In this document: piece by piece, positions 27,346-42,100 of the stretch
Layout of the letters: each line of letters starts with the position of its first letter
Position numbering within the stretch: position 1 is the first letter of the stretch
Assembly (NCBI GenBank): GCA_012934845.2
Contig: WNNJ02000818.1
Location: 62,001-126,000, forward strand
Length of the DNA: 64,000 nt
Direction: 5' to 3'
Source: Pomphorhynchus laevis
Taxonomy: Eukaryota > Acanthocephala > Palaeacanthocephala > Echinorhynchida > Pomphorhynchidae
Translations under genes and position numbers: made by a program
Notes under the pieces: model-generated
Databases searched by the model: none
Told to the model about the DNA's origin: nothing
The model's input: only the letters and a program-made list of their open reading frames with translations

Positions 27346-30097
27346 GTAAACCAGTCTTAACGAAGAAATTAATACGACGTTTCGCTTTTTATTAGCTTTA
27401 TCAAATTGTAAGAACTTTAATAACGAATACTTTTTTAACGTCAAAAAAAGTATTCGTTATTAAAGTTCTTACAATTTGATAAAGCTAATAAAAATCGAAA
27501 CGTCGTATTAATTTCTTCCTTAAGACTGGTTTACTTTAATTATATATACATATATGTAAATATATAATTTGACTACCTTCTGCATTGCGAAGAGGTAATG
27601 AACCGTCCTCTAGGATCCTTACTGCTAACGGATTCAATTGCATAATATAAATATTAAAGACAGAACCATAATGCTTATATTTTTCAATCAAATTCAAATG
27701 ACGTTTTCGAGCTTACTGCTCTTCTTCAGTTTTACACTGCTGTGCACAAACAATTTGCTTTTATAGAGAAGTAATTATCGTGTAACCCACGGAAGTCATG
27801 CTTAAATTATATAGATTTCTGGTTTAATTATAAACCCGCAGTTGTCTCTCTGTTGGTGTTCCCTGAAGTTTTGTCATCAGTTGAGCTGCCCACCATAATT
27901 CTCGATGTCGTCTCTCTTCCACGTCTTGGATTCCACATTCTATTATCTGAATCTCAAAAGAATGTCCTTCATTTTCGACTACATGTTTTACCGAAGTATC
28001 ACTAGCGATCTTTTTTGTTTTAAGTTGTGTCCTTCTCAAATTCATGCGAATATTCATTTGGCCAGATGTTTCGCCAACATATTGTATTTTACAATTCCGA
28101 CATTGCAGTAGATATATAATATTTTGGCTCTTACACGTGCAACTTGATCTTACTTTGTACACCAGTTCTTTTGATGTGCTCTCAAATTTTTTCGCTGTCC
28201 ACCATGTCAGAACATGTCAAGCATCGTTTGTCATTACATGGGCGACATACGTTGGACGGTCCCGTTTGCGCATTTCTGGGTACTCTTGCGCTTATTAAAA
28301 TATCCTTCATTTTGAGAGGATTTGTAAATACAACATCAACAATATCAGTATTCATTAATAGATTGAATTTGAGACAAATTAATTGCATGATGGCGACTCT
28401 AGACATCGAGGCTTTATATACGTCTATCCCTCCAACATAAGGAATCATAGCAGTAAGCGACTTCTTTATTTAAGCAAAATGTGACAGCGCTGTTATATCA
28501 CAGCTTACTAAGTTGCTCGATCTGATATTACATAACAACTATTTTATATTTGACGAAAAATTATATAAAAAAATGGATGTGCGATGGGCACACCGGCCGC
28601 ACCTGCATTCGCAATATTTTATACGTAGCAAGCATTGAGATGAATAAAATGTACAACATTCCGAATAGGCCACTGATGTACGTCAGATACATTGACGATA
28701 TTTTCCTTTGGAAAGACTCTAAAGATAAATTGGAGTCATGGGTAAACGCAATCAATATGTCGTCACCGTTAACGTTTAAGTTAGAACAGGTTTCAAGATC
28801 TACCGTACATTTTCTGGATGTAGAAGTCATCCGTAACTATAAAAAACGCATGCGAACTAAGGTGTATCATAAACCGACATGGAAACCAGTCTATCTACAC
28901 GCTTCCAGCTGTCACCCATCTGTTATCAAAAGAAACATGATTTATAATGAAATACTTAGAGCGCGGAAAATATGCTCTGACGAAAGAGACTTTATAAAAG
29001 AAGTCAAACAAATTCGAGAACGCTTCATGTCACGTGGATATAGAAGACGTCAAATACAAGCAGGTCTTAACCTAGTCTCATTGTTGGACCGTAAGGATTT
29101 ACTGTATCCGAATCGGGTCAGCATTGATAAGAAGCACGTGAAGTGAATTTCATTTGAATGGAACTCCTGTTTTACAGATCTTCGAAAAAAGCTGAGACAG
29201 ACGATTGATAACATTAAATTTAATCTATTAATGAATACTGATATTGTTGATGTTGTATTTACAAATCTTCTCAAAATGAAGGATATTTTAATAAGCGCAA
29301 GATTACCCAGAAATGCGCAAACGGGACCGTCCAACGTATGTCGCCCATGTAATGACAAACGATGCTTGACATGTTCCGACATGTTGGACAGCGAAAAAAT
29401 TTGAGAGCACATCAACAGGACTGGTGTACAAAGTAAGATCAAGTTGCACGTGTAAGAGCCAAAATATTATATATCTACTGCAATGTCGGAATTGTAAAAT
29501 ACAATATGTTGGCGAAACATCTGGCCAAATGAATATTCGCATGAATTTGAGAAGGACACAACTTAAAACAAAAAAGATCGCTAGTGATACTTCGGTAAAA
29601 CATGTAGTCGAAAATGAAGGACATTCTTTTGAGATTCGAATAATAGAATGTGGAATCCAAGACGTGGAAGAGAGACGACATCGAGAATTATGGTGGGCAG
29701 CTCAACTGATGACAAAACTTCAGGGAACATCAACAGAGAGACAACTGCGGGTTTATAATTAAACCAGAAATCTATATAATTTAAGCATGACTTCTTCCGT
29801 GGGTTACACGATAATTACTTCTCTATAAAAGCAAATTGTTTGTGCACAGCAGTGTAAAACTGAAGAAGAGCAGTAAGCTCGAAAACGTCATTTGAATTCG
29901 ATTGAAAAAATAAGCATTCTGGTTCTGCCTTTAATATATATATGTAGCGACTGAATATTGCGGGAATAATTCGGTTCTATTTCTTGATCCTATGAGGATA
30001 TATAGAATGCTGCCTGGTGTTTATGCCTCATCATGAGGAAAACATAGTGATTTATTTACGAGTACACCATTGTGTGTCCCAGGGCAGGTGTAACAAC

Positions 30098-30165
<68 letters not shown>

Positions 30166-33100
30166 TGTAAAAAGTTAAAAATCATAACTGGTAAAGAAGT
30201 ATATCCGATCGAATTATATAATCTAGAATATCATCCGAACAGAAGGTTTAGGAATAAAAGAAGAAAGTTAAAAAACAACACAATCTCTACCAGCATAGTA
30301 GAGAATATCTCAAATATAGATATCCCAGAAGAACAAATAAACCTACTAGAGCTAGGATTAAAATTTATACCCTCTGTTAGAGAGTTCAACAGACAATATT
30401 TCGTACGAGCGATCAAGAAAACTAGTGTCGGAATACACAAAGATATAGAAAATTCAGAATTAAGACATCTGACAATCAATCAATACATGAATAAACCTGA
30501 CATTCGAAAATTGATTTATATGAAACCAAATGCGAAGAGATAATATAATATGAATCCTTCATTAATGAAAGGAATTACGCAATTAAAGAAACATACAGAA
30601 ATTGTAATAAAACAAGCGGACAAAGGTGGGAAAGTTGTAATATGGGGTAAAGCGGACTACATACATGAGGCAGAAAGGCAATTAAATACTGATACATATA
30701 AAGAGCTGAGCAATGAAGATTATAAAGACATGATAATGAATTCAATTAACAAAAGCAATAATATTTTACAACATGATAAAGCAATGACTGTCAAAAACCC
30801 GCTTCCTGGTAGATTCTATCTCCTACCCAAGTTACACAAAAATAGTGTACCGGTACCTGGAAGACCGATTGTTAGTAACTGCAATACATGGAGTGAAAAC
30901 ATATCTAAATACATCAGTAAACAACTACAACCATTACTTGATCATGACCAATCACATATTAGGAGCACCGATGATTTTCTTCGGAAATTACAAAACAATG
31001 AACTAACAATACATAAACACTCAATATTTGCAACGCTTGATGTAGAGTCGCTATATACATCAATCGACACAATGAAGGGAATTGATGCAATAAAGGAAAG
31101 AATGGTTCAAAGGGATTATGAACAAAATGAAATTGACAAAACTGGAGCACTTCTCGAACTAGTACTCAGAAACAACTGTTTTGAATTTAACGATTGATTA
31201 TTTATACAAAAGAACGGAACTGCAATGGGTACATCGGTAGCGCCCGTATACGCCAACCTATATGTAGCTGAGATTGAGGAGCAGTATCTAAAAACTCGAA
31301 GACTTAAACCTCAAGTTTGGTTTAGATACATCGACGACATCTTAATAGTTTGGCCATACAACATTGAAAGCTTACAAGAACTTGTAGCAGATCTAAATCG
31401 TTTTAGTGAACTAAAATTTACATTGGCCTTACCAGAAAGCAACGGAAATACGAACTTTTTAGATACAACTATTTACAGAGATGAGCGCAGAAGGATTCAA
31501 ACAACTCTGTATGAAAAGGAATCAAACGTGGCATCATATGTGCACGCTAGCAGCTTTCATCCACCAAAAACAAAAAGAACATTGATATACAATGAATTTA
31601 TCCGCAGAAGGAAAATATGCAGCGAGAAATCACAATTTGAATCAAGTAGTAAAATATTGATGGACCAATTAAAAAATAGGGGATATTCTCATAGGCAGTG
31701 CCTAACACAGTACAACAGAGTTAGAAAAATGAACAGATCAATTTTGCTGAAAAACCACAAAGAGGAAGCCTGCTCGGAGGACAATAAAAATATTAATTGT
31801 ATTCTAGAGTATAACGCAGCATTTGAAAATATTAACAAATTACTAAACACAAACAAAGATCGAAATTTGACCAGCCTAAACAGAGTTAAGGTGTATTTTA
31901 AAAACAACAAAAACATTAAAAGTCAAATTGTACATTCAAAAATTAAAAATATGACAGAAGCGACGAAAAGTATGGGTAGCTCAGCTCCATGTAAAGATAA
32001 AAGATGTAAATCTTGTGCGGATATAGTGAATGTTACAAACACATTTAAGAGTCAGCACACCGGGTTAACGTACAAAACAAGAGGTAACCATACTTGTAAA
32101 TCAAAGAATATAATATATTTATCAACATGCAATGATTGTCAAAAACAGTATATCGGAGAGAGCGGTAGACAATTAAACTTGAGAATGAACAATAGACGTG
32201 CTGATATTCTAAAGAACAAAATAGGATTTGATGGAGTGGTTAATCACAAAATTGAGTTTCCAAATCATATATTATCAACGCAAATTGTACAAGGAGGGTT
32301 TAAAAATATCTATGAAAGGAAACAAACGGAGCAATATTGGATAGGACAAATCATGACTGATAAAATGCTAAATAAGTATCATGAATATCATGTACCATGA
32401 TAATTGGAATTTTGGTATGTGATTGATATACGCTGAATTCTTTCATGTCGGAATCAAGATATATACTGCAGAAAATATCTAGTGTAATCACTTGAAGAAG
32501 AAATTTTTCGAAACGCGTTGTGTTAATAAATTAGAAGTTTTTGTTCTCTGGATTAATTAACTGATAATTAAACAGATTATATATATATCCATTGTGAACA
32601 CTATATATATTGAATATTATTATCAAATCGAACTCGAGAGCCCATTGAGGCTGCTTTCAAATCAATCGTTAAACAAATCAAATCAAGAATCGAGTAACAT
32701 CAGCAATTTTTCTTTTATAGCACAATACAAGGGCTAAGCTTTCGGCGTAAAAGCCTTCTTCAGAGTTGTAATAACTTTAATAACGAATACTTTTTTAACG
32801 TATAAAAAAGTATTCGTTATTAAAGTTATTACAACTCTGAAGAAGGCTTTTATGTCGGAAGCTTAGCCCTTGTATTGTGCTATATATATTCAAACGAAAC
32901 ATATTATATATAAATTAAAGGTTTAATTCAACCAGGACTGTATATTACACCTATCTGATTTTCTCTATATACAGAGAATTTCATGCTTCTACACTGCAAG
33001 ACGGCGTACCGTTTCGGCTTTGAGAAGCCTCATCAGTTGCAGCAATACAGTGTATACACATGAAAAACATACTATATATAGATTAAAGCAGAAAGAATTC

Positions 33101-36100
33101 ACTATATGCTAATCGCATGACGTAGCTTGCGCTTTCGAAGTCAATGCAATGCAGTGAATTATTTTCAGTGTAATAAACATCAGCGTGATCACTAAATGAC
33201 TAATATAATAGATTACAAAGGAAACAGCACCGCCGCCTGGGATCCTCACAGGACCAATTAATAAATTAAAGTTTTGATTCAACCAGGATTGTCCATACAG
33301 TATGTTTTTCATGTGTATACACAACGGATCAATAAACTGTGCAGCACTTTTGGATGACAACTTTGTGAGTGTATATAGGTTGGTGTGAACGTCGGTTTTC
33401 GGTATATCTCGTTCTCTATACTGCGTCGTTTATTTCGGTCTATTTGTAGGTCCAAGAAGGAGTTAGTATCATCACTAGTAAACTCAAACTTGAGTGAACC
33501 ACTATTATTAAACGCATCTTTTACTATATTTACTGCTGAATCTGAATACATATAGAAGATATCATCGATATATCTTGAATACAATATAGGCTTTGTAGAT
33601 AGTTTTTCGATGACTCTAGATTCATAAACATGCATGTAGATTATAGCATATGTGGGAGCTATTGGCGTTTCATAGCTGTACCTGTAATTTGCCGATACGA
33701 TGAATCATTAAATTCGAAAATGTTGTTGGTAAGTATAACTTTTACCTATTATAATATAAATGTTATCATTTTCGAGGGCCATCCTGCATTTTCTATCGTA
33801 AATCATAGCGCCTCAATGCCATCTTCATGTTCAATAGATGTGTACAACGAGCAGACATCCGCTGCAATAAATGTGTAATCAAATGGAGCGTTTGATCTAA
33901 TGGAATCTAATCGGTCTAGAAATTGATTAGTACTAACCATGTGTAAAGTAATTGTCCTCAACAACGGTTTTAGCAACGAATCGATATATCTGCTGAGTTT
34001 CTCAGTTGCAGTCCCATTGCTGCTGACAATAGGCTGACCTTGACATGGCGAGGATTGTTTATGGGTATTTGGCAGCATATAAAACCTGCCAAATACGATC
34101 GATACGATCGATAGAATACGATCGATACGAATTAGCTACTGGTATAAGACGTATAGCTATGAGCATCGAAGACGGCACAGCTCCTCATAGTGCAGCTACT
34201 AATTCAATTGGTAAATGTTTATTTGATAAATACATTAATCCCAAATATACGAACACTGGTAGATGTAACTTGATTAAAGAGCGTTTGGTAGCATTGCGTC
34301 AATTACGAGAGATGAACGATGTTGTCATAAAGCCATTAAATTTCAGGTCATTAAATTTCTTTTTAAGTCTGCCTTTCACCAACGACTTCATACAGTGTGA
34401 ATAGGGCTATCTTCTTTAGCATGCTGCAAACAGTGCGCATGTGCACAGGCAGCAATGAAGTAGTCAATAATAAGTGTCGAAAGATCGACTTTATGTTTAA
34501 GTAAATAGGCTACACGAATAGTCATCTTATAAACATGAAAAAGTAAGGCTCTAAAAGAACACAGCTACCGTTGCGAAGCTCAGCTATCCTTTAGATCCCT
34601 TTTATAAGCAACGCTTTTACAAGCAAAGTGAATCGGTTAGCGAGACAATGCAATATTGATGTCCGCATAGTTAATTGGAATTTTAGAAATTTAGGAAAGA
34701 GACTAATTCGCAGTCGTTTTTAACAATGGTAGACGCGTTACCGTTGTTAAAGTTTGTAGTTACACATAGGATGACTTGGCATGTGTTGCGACTTTGAATA
34801 TTGCGAGAATAATTCGGTTCTATTTCTTGGTCTAATGAGGATATATATAATGCTGCATGGTGTTTATGACTCCTCATGAAGAAAACATAGTGCTATAAAT
34901 ACATGGGCCGCGCATTATTCACAACAACACGCAAATGAGCAACCAAAGCGCAGCGCAAAGCTACTCTACCAAGTAGATAACGTTGTGTCGCGAAAACTAA
35001 TATAGGCAATCGTAATATCGGGTGCAGATAACGACAAGACCCTCAACAATAAAGGCGAGTCGGTGGGCTGGCTTGATTCGATGCAATGATAAATATTAAT
35101 TATGCTATTAATTATTTATTAATTTATTATTAATGTTTTTGTTACGATGTTAATGTGTTCCATGTTTTCAGATGAGCCACTGACGAAACCGTAACGCGGC
35201 GAAAGCTTTGGCAATATATATAATAACTAACTCAGCTTTTGATCTGATTAACTTTTGCATTTTAACAACATGAAATTGAGAGATAAGCGGATATTTAATT
35301 CTATTATCCAAATTATTAGACTATCTGACAATACACTAAAGATTATGTACTATTTTGCGCTGAAGTAATTTTTTACCTTTGTAATGGTACTCAATGCTAC
35401 TGTACGGATAGTATCCGTTCTTGCCCATTTCGATAAGCCAATCGATGCAGCTTTTGCTCAAGCCGACAATTTCTACGGCACTTCCGTCTCTAAATTCGAT
35501 AAAATTAGTGATATAACATTAAATATAAACTAACCTTGGTGTAGCCGGTATCCCTCTATTACCAGCCTTGTCTGAACTACCCATCTTGTCCATCCATGTA
35601 CCACAATTGTATTGAGTTCCACCATACACAAATCCAGTGTTTATATCGACACCAATTTCGACATTGAAACCTTTAATATCAAATAGTATACTGTTGCATT
35701 GTGTTCTACAAACATCATTTTTTACATTACAGTAGCTGTACATAATAGACCTACGACATTTTTAATTTATAATGTAAAATCTGTATGTGGCTGTGTATAA
35801 TCCATAAATGTAGTTTTTATGCAGTTTTGAGTGTATGTGAACCCATAATGTAAGTTTTCTCTTTTATATTTTGAATCGGTGATAAAAAAACCACTGTAGA
35901 GACTCATTTATATTATATGTTATATTAATATTATATGAAGTGATTTTTATAAATTAGTAGAATAAAATATTAATAAGTGGTTACATTATTCAGCGTGTGT
36001 ATGAGTGCATTAAATCACATCCGATCAACGGAGTCTACGTATTTTATAGTTTTAAAAGTTTTTATGGATGGATAATAAGCAATTTGTATGCAGATCGGAC

Positions 36101-39100
36101 GGTCGACATCCTGATGGAGTCACCATTTTCCCTTGGCGCGAAGGGAAATGTTTGATGTGAGACGCCACCTGCGTGGACACCCTCGCAGCCAGCAATGTTA
36201 AGAATGCAGCCAGAGGAGCGGACGAAGCAGCTTCATATGCCGAAGAGCGCAAACCGCTGAAATACGCCGACTTGACCATGTCCCACATATTTTGCCCTTT
36301 TGGAGTAGAGACTTATGGATCACTGGGCTCTTCCGTTTTGGCTCTTGTTAATGAGATAGGAAAGAAATTGAAACACGTTACCGGGGAATTCACGTGCTAC
36401 TTCATACCTCCTTCAAAACGTTAGCATCGCCATCCAACGTGGAAATGCTGTCAGCATTCTGGCGACGGTTTCAAATGGCAAGAACATGTAGGCTGGTAGT
36501 AGCAGCCAGCCCTTCTAACAAAATGACATTTCTCTACGAAGAAGATAAACGTTCTCTTGTATTTTTTGTAATTTATAATCAAATTTGTTTTATAAGCAAT
36601 ATACTTTATTAGAATGTTTTGTTAGAATATGCTTATTAGAATATAATACTAGATAATCAAATTTCATCGGAAGAAATACGTCATTAGCGCGTATTTGACC
36701 ATGCTGCTATTTTGGGTCGAGGAATTGGGGTCGAAATCTGATAACATAGTAGTTCCTCTTTTATTTATTAGTCAATTCATAAAAATTGACTTATTTTAAA
36801 CAAACGTCTATTATGCTATGCTTATTTTTATTAAATCTGCAATTTTATAATTATGCTTTATGTGTTTGCAAAAAATAATTAATTTTTAATTTTTATTACG
36901 ACAGTTGCAGGAAAGCCTACAACTCGTCCACACTGCTGCAACTTCAACGGTCAGAGCGCTGTTTGCAAAGGATGTTGCTGCGCAAAATCGAACAAGTGTT
37001 GTGCCGATTGTCTTGCCCCGAACTGCAGAAATCGCCAATTGCAACTAAAAACCGGAATTCAAGAGTGCCAATCAGTTCATCATATAGCTCCGGATCTACT
37101 AAGAAGCGAGGGCGCCGTTACAGCAGATTTTCGTACACACCGTGGCCAAGACGCCGTGACCGACTTCCCACCGACCAACATTCAGACGAACTTAACAGAG
37201 TCAAACATTGAACAGTTATACAAGATTGTTATACACTGGAAACCGAACTTATTTCGTCTGCCGCTTTGCGGGCCAAGCAATGATTTCATTGACACGAGCT
37301 GCATTCTTTCGTGCAGTGGCTGAGAGGTCTGAGACAAATAAAGTGGCTTTGAAGAAAGCGATGATTTTTACTCAATGTATTCTCCAACGCACCCCTTCAA
37401 AAAAATTTCTATAGTAAGGAAAACAATGGAAAGGCGTATGCTATTATGGCAAGCAGGGAAATTTGAGGAGCTATACAAGAAAGCGAACATATTGCAAAGC
37501 AAAAGTCGTCAAACCAAACATGACACGGGACAGGTGGAATGGGGTAGACAATATAGTCGAATGATTACAGCGGGCAGGATTGCAGATTATTCCGCAATTT
37601 TAGAGGAGCAGCACACTTCACGAACTCCTCGTCCAGATGGCATTATAAACGGATTAAGTGTTTTTGAGTTACTACAAAGCTCACATCCGGAGCCGTCATT
37701 AATAAGGGAATGCGCCATCCTGAAGGAGAGTATTCCCAAAGTTGTAGAACATCACCCCTCCATATTCACAGAAATTGATGAAGAGCGAATTGTGAGAGCT
37801 GCAAAGCTAACCAAAAGTGCATGTCCCTCGGAATTGAATGCATCTGCATGGCTACACATGCTAACACATTTCAATAGACATTCAAACTCACTAGCCCTAG
37901 CTCTAGCAGAATTAAGCATTCGGATTACTTCAGAAGGAGTAAATGCGGAAGTTCTCGAAGCGTTTACAGCCTGTAGATTGGTGGCGTTAGAAAAGAAAAC
38001 AGGAGGGATAAGATCTATCTGGATTGCCGATGTAGCCCGTCGAATAGTTGGCAAAACGATACTGGAGGTCATCAGAAGGATATACAAGTGACAGCTGGAA
38101 ACACCAAACTATGTGCCGCACAACCAAGAAGAATTGTGCACTCTGTGCACTCACTAAGGGAAGCATACTCTTCATGACCAAGCTATGAATATTAGCCATC
38201 GACGCGAGCAATGCGTTTAATTCAATTAATCGACAGGTGGCGTTAAGAAACATGAATCACATATGTCCCGCACTGGCAATCATCCTTGCAAATACATACT
38301 CAAATGATTCTTGTCTAGCCATGGAAGGGAATACAATATGGTCAAAAGAAGGTTTCACACAAGGCGATCCCTTTGACATGTCCGCGTTTGCAATGGCGTC
38401 AATGCCGCTGATTAACTTGATAAAACATCGTGCGTCTTCATTAACCCAAAAATGGTTCGCAGATGATGCAAACTGTGTGGGATATATAGAGGACTTACGT
38501 ATAGCATGGCGAACGGTGATAGAATTCGGGCCAATGTTCGGGTACAGTTTAAACTCAAGCAAAACACAGTTGCTGTAGCATCAAGTGTTCACACATGGTT
38601 AGTGGATGAGGGACATTCAAGTGAAACTAGATGGAATCGAAGTGCTGGGTAGCCCAATCGGAACTGACACATTCATTGAAAAATGTATTGAAAACAATGT
38701 GAAGAAGTCGTCAAATTTGATAGTCCGGTTATCGCAAGTTGGAGACACAGGCCGCATTTGGCTTATTCTGGTCTCTTGTTGTCATTGCAGTGGAAATGGA
38801 CATACCTGTTAAAAACTACACATTGCAAGAAGGAACAATTGCAAGGGCTATGGGAGGCAGTGGTGGGTCTTCTACTTCCAACTCTAACTCGACAGAATCT
38901 GGATAAAGACATAATAGCATTGTTGTCGATGCCATTTAGCTTTGGTGGAGTTGGAATAATTGATCCAACTTATATTCACGACATCAAATTCGAATGTTCA
39001 CGCCTAGTTTGTGACTCGTACTCAATGAACTTACAGGGCGAGGCATTATGGAACGAACAGAACCAGAGGAAGAAGACGTCCTCTAATCATATGCAGTCGG

Positions 39101-42100
39101 CTTACTGGGCAAAATTGAAAAGCATTATCCAGTCCCTTTCCGACACGACAAAATAGTCCAGAGAACATGTGACCATGAGTGGTGCATCTGCCTGGTTGAA
39201 CGCTCTCCCTTTAACAAAAGAAAATCAACATATCAACATCTATCAGCAAACGAATTCAGAGATGCGATGTGCACTCGGTATGGTTGGAACCCGGCAGATT
39301 TGTTAGGACAAGGTTGTGTTTCTGGGACACGGATTACGCTCAGTCACGCTCTCTCGAGCAAGCGAGGAGGTCTCCCAATAATTCGCCACTACGCAATCAG
39401 GGACCTTTTTGCTGTCGAACTAGCAGACGTATGCCATGGAATCGAAATCGAGCCTCTACTAAAACCAATTATCTCTTAGATAATCTTCGAACACAGTACA
39501 ACTTGTCGTGACCGCGAGGTGAGATTGGATGTGATATGCTCCGGGCTATTTAGAAGATTCGAATGGACGTTCTTCGACCTCAGCATTTTCAATATACATG
39601 ATCAATCTTACTCGCACTCGCCCGCTTCAGCATTCCAATACCACGAACATCGCAAACGAGCCAAGTATGAGGAACGCACAACCATTATCGAACACAGCAA
39701 CTTTCAAGCCCTGATTTTCGCATGTACAGGTGATGCGGCTCAGTCGTGTGATCAAAATAATCGCAAAACTAAAATCAGAACGAGGTCGTCGGACATATAG
39801 CGAAGAGATCCGCAAAATGAGGACCAAAATCGCATTTGAAGTAGCCAGAACCGTGAGTGCTTGCATTAGGGCACAACGCTTTATCAGAGGTTTTCCTATT
39901 CGACCATGCGAGAGATTGCAGTGATAAGTCGCAAGATTTATGACTTTGTTGTGATTTTATTTTGGTGTTTTTTTTGAGCATAGCCCTGCGTGGCGGATTA
40001 ATTCTTTGTCAAGAAAATATGTCTTCTCTAAAAAATATTATTACGACTAATAATTAATATTAGTCGTAATAATTAATTTTTATTATCACATTTTACAAAA
40101 ATATAATTTAAAAATTGTTCTTAAATAATTTTTGATTTCAAATAAACTTTACAATTTGACAACTTATAAACATAAAAATCAATTTAAAAAAATCAAATAC
40201 AAAAACTACTGAATTACAGCTGCTTGCTGGCCTTCATTTCCTCCTCGGCCTGTTTGCGGTTTCTGTCGTGTGGAAGAAGTTTATCGGCGAAGCAACCTTT
40301 GCAGTATATTTCTCCATCCTGATCTTTATATGTACCCAAAGTCAACGTTGTATTGCAAGTTTTACATCTAAAGCACTTTTCGTGCCATTGCGAACTGCAC
40401 GCACCAATTCTTTCCGCAGCATACACTGTGGTTCCACATCGTGAGCACTTTTCAATTGCTCCACCAAATTTCGGTCCCATTGTTTCTCGTTCATGCTCAG
40501 GAAAATACTCAACATTGTCGATATCGATCTTCGCAGTTGTCGTACGCGGCTGCTCAATGATCATGATCGTTTGGAAAGGTTGCTGGGGCATTATTTGTAT
40601 GTTAGAAATCGGGCTGGCCTGGATTATTGGCAGTGTATCGGGAATTTGGTGCACTATCTCAGTCATGCATGACACGGGAATCATTTTTGATTTATAAATT
40701 ACTGAATGCAAGGTGTATTAAATATTACAAGAAGTCAAGGAAACAGGAATATTTATTTGATTACAAGAATCCAATATTTCGACGACACTGTGGCACGTCA
40801 TCTTCACGGTTTAGACCCTAAGATGACGTGCCGTAGTGCCGTCGAAATATTGTATTTTTGTAATCAAATAAATATTATTGTTTCTTCGCCTTCTTGTAAT
40901 AATTCGGATTGGAAACGAATATACTCTGTATTAAATATACCACATTGTGGTATATTTGTGGCATAATACTATATGTTTGTAAAAGCGTACTTGACGCAAT
41001 TGAGTAATTGTATAATTTTCTTCGTTCAAAATTATAAAAAACAAACTATAAAGTTATTAATCATATATGAATTCCAATCACTGATTTTTGTCTTTAAACC
41101 ATGAAATCTATACAAACCACTACAAATGTGTGACAAAAAGAACAGTATTTTTGAATTGAAGCGTTCCTTGAAAATGATGCTCTTATCTACTATATAAAAA
41201 ATAATTAATATTAAAATAATTATTAAATAATTATTAATATTTAATAATTGATATTGAATTAATATTAAATATTAATATTTAAATATTAACATTAAATATT
41301 TTTATTTATATAGAATTTAATTAATATTAATATTAATATTATTAATATTAATATTAATATTAAATTAAAATTAATATTACTAATAATTAACATTATTATT
41401 AATAATTAATTATTAATATTAAATATTTAGGCTATTTTCAAATTTAATATCTAATAATAATGTTACAAACACAACTGTTTAGATTCGGAATCAGCAATTC
41501 GTAAACTTTAAATTTACGATTAGTATAATTAAGCTTTAAATATGCATGAATCGAAGCCAAGGAAACCTTGACCAATAATCGAACTGAAACTTGTCGAAAT
41601 CAGAATGAAGACAATCTATAAAAAAATAATATAACACTTAAAAAAGACGTTAAAAAAAGTTTGAGATAAATAACATACAATTTCTGATGATGATTCCAAA
41701 CTGGAATCGAAAATTCAATAAATTTTCTGACTCATGCGGGCCGTCTTGCCATTTCAATTTTGATCATAATATAACACTACTGTCAATTCAACAGACATAT
41801 CTGGCACTTACTAATAATAATATATATAAACACGATATTTGACTATTTTATTTTCTATTATTTAGTTTTTTACTTTTAACTTTAGTTTCAAAGTAATCGC
41901 ATAGTTTTTTAAAAAGAACACAAAATTTATAGATTAAGTTTAAAGCTATTCTAACTTTAAAGTTTGGAGTGCAAAGTTGTAACGAACAACAAACCTTTAT
42001 CGCTCATATCGTTATCGAGATTGTATCCAGCACCACGTTCACGATATTTCATCTTTTGAATATGTCTTCGAAGTCCCATATGAATAACTTCGTACAACAA

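Noticed and set aside
27214-27444. ORF across the TA repeat (Tyr-Ile run)
   Set aside because: Simple translation of a microsatellite.
36010-36900. Sharing of one 3' tail between PLEs and RLE LINEs
   Set aside because: At this site the 9-bp ATAAGCAAT duplication shows that the RLE fragment is inserted into a Naiad-like tail, so adjacency is due to nesting. The B2 case (42.2-45.4 kb) is kept as an open question.
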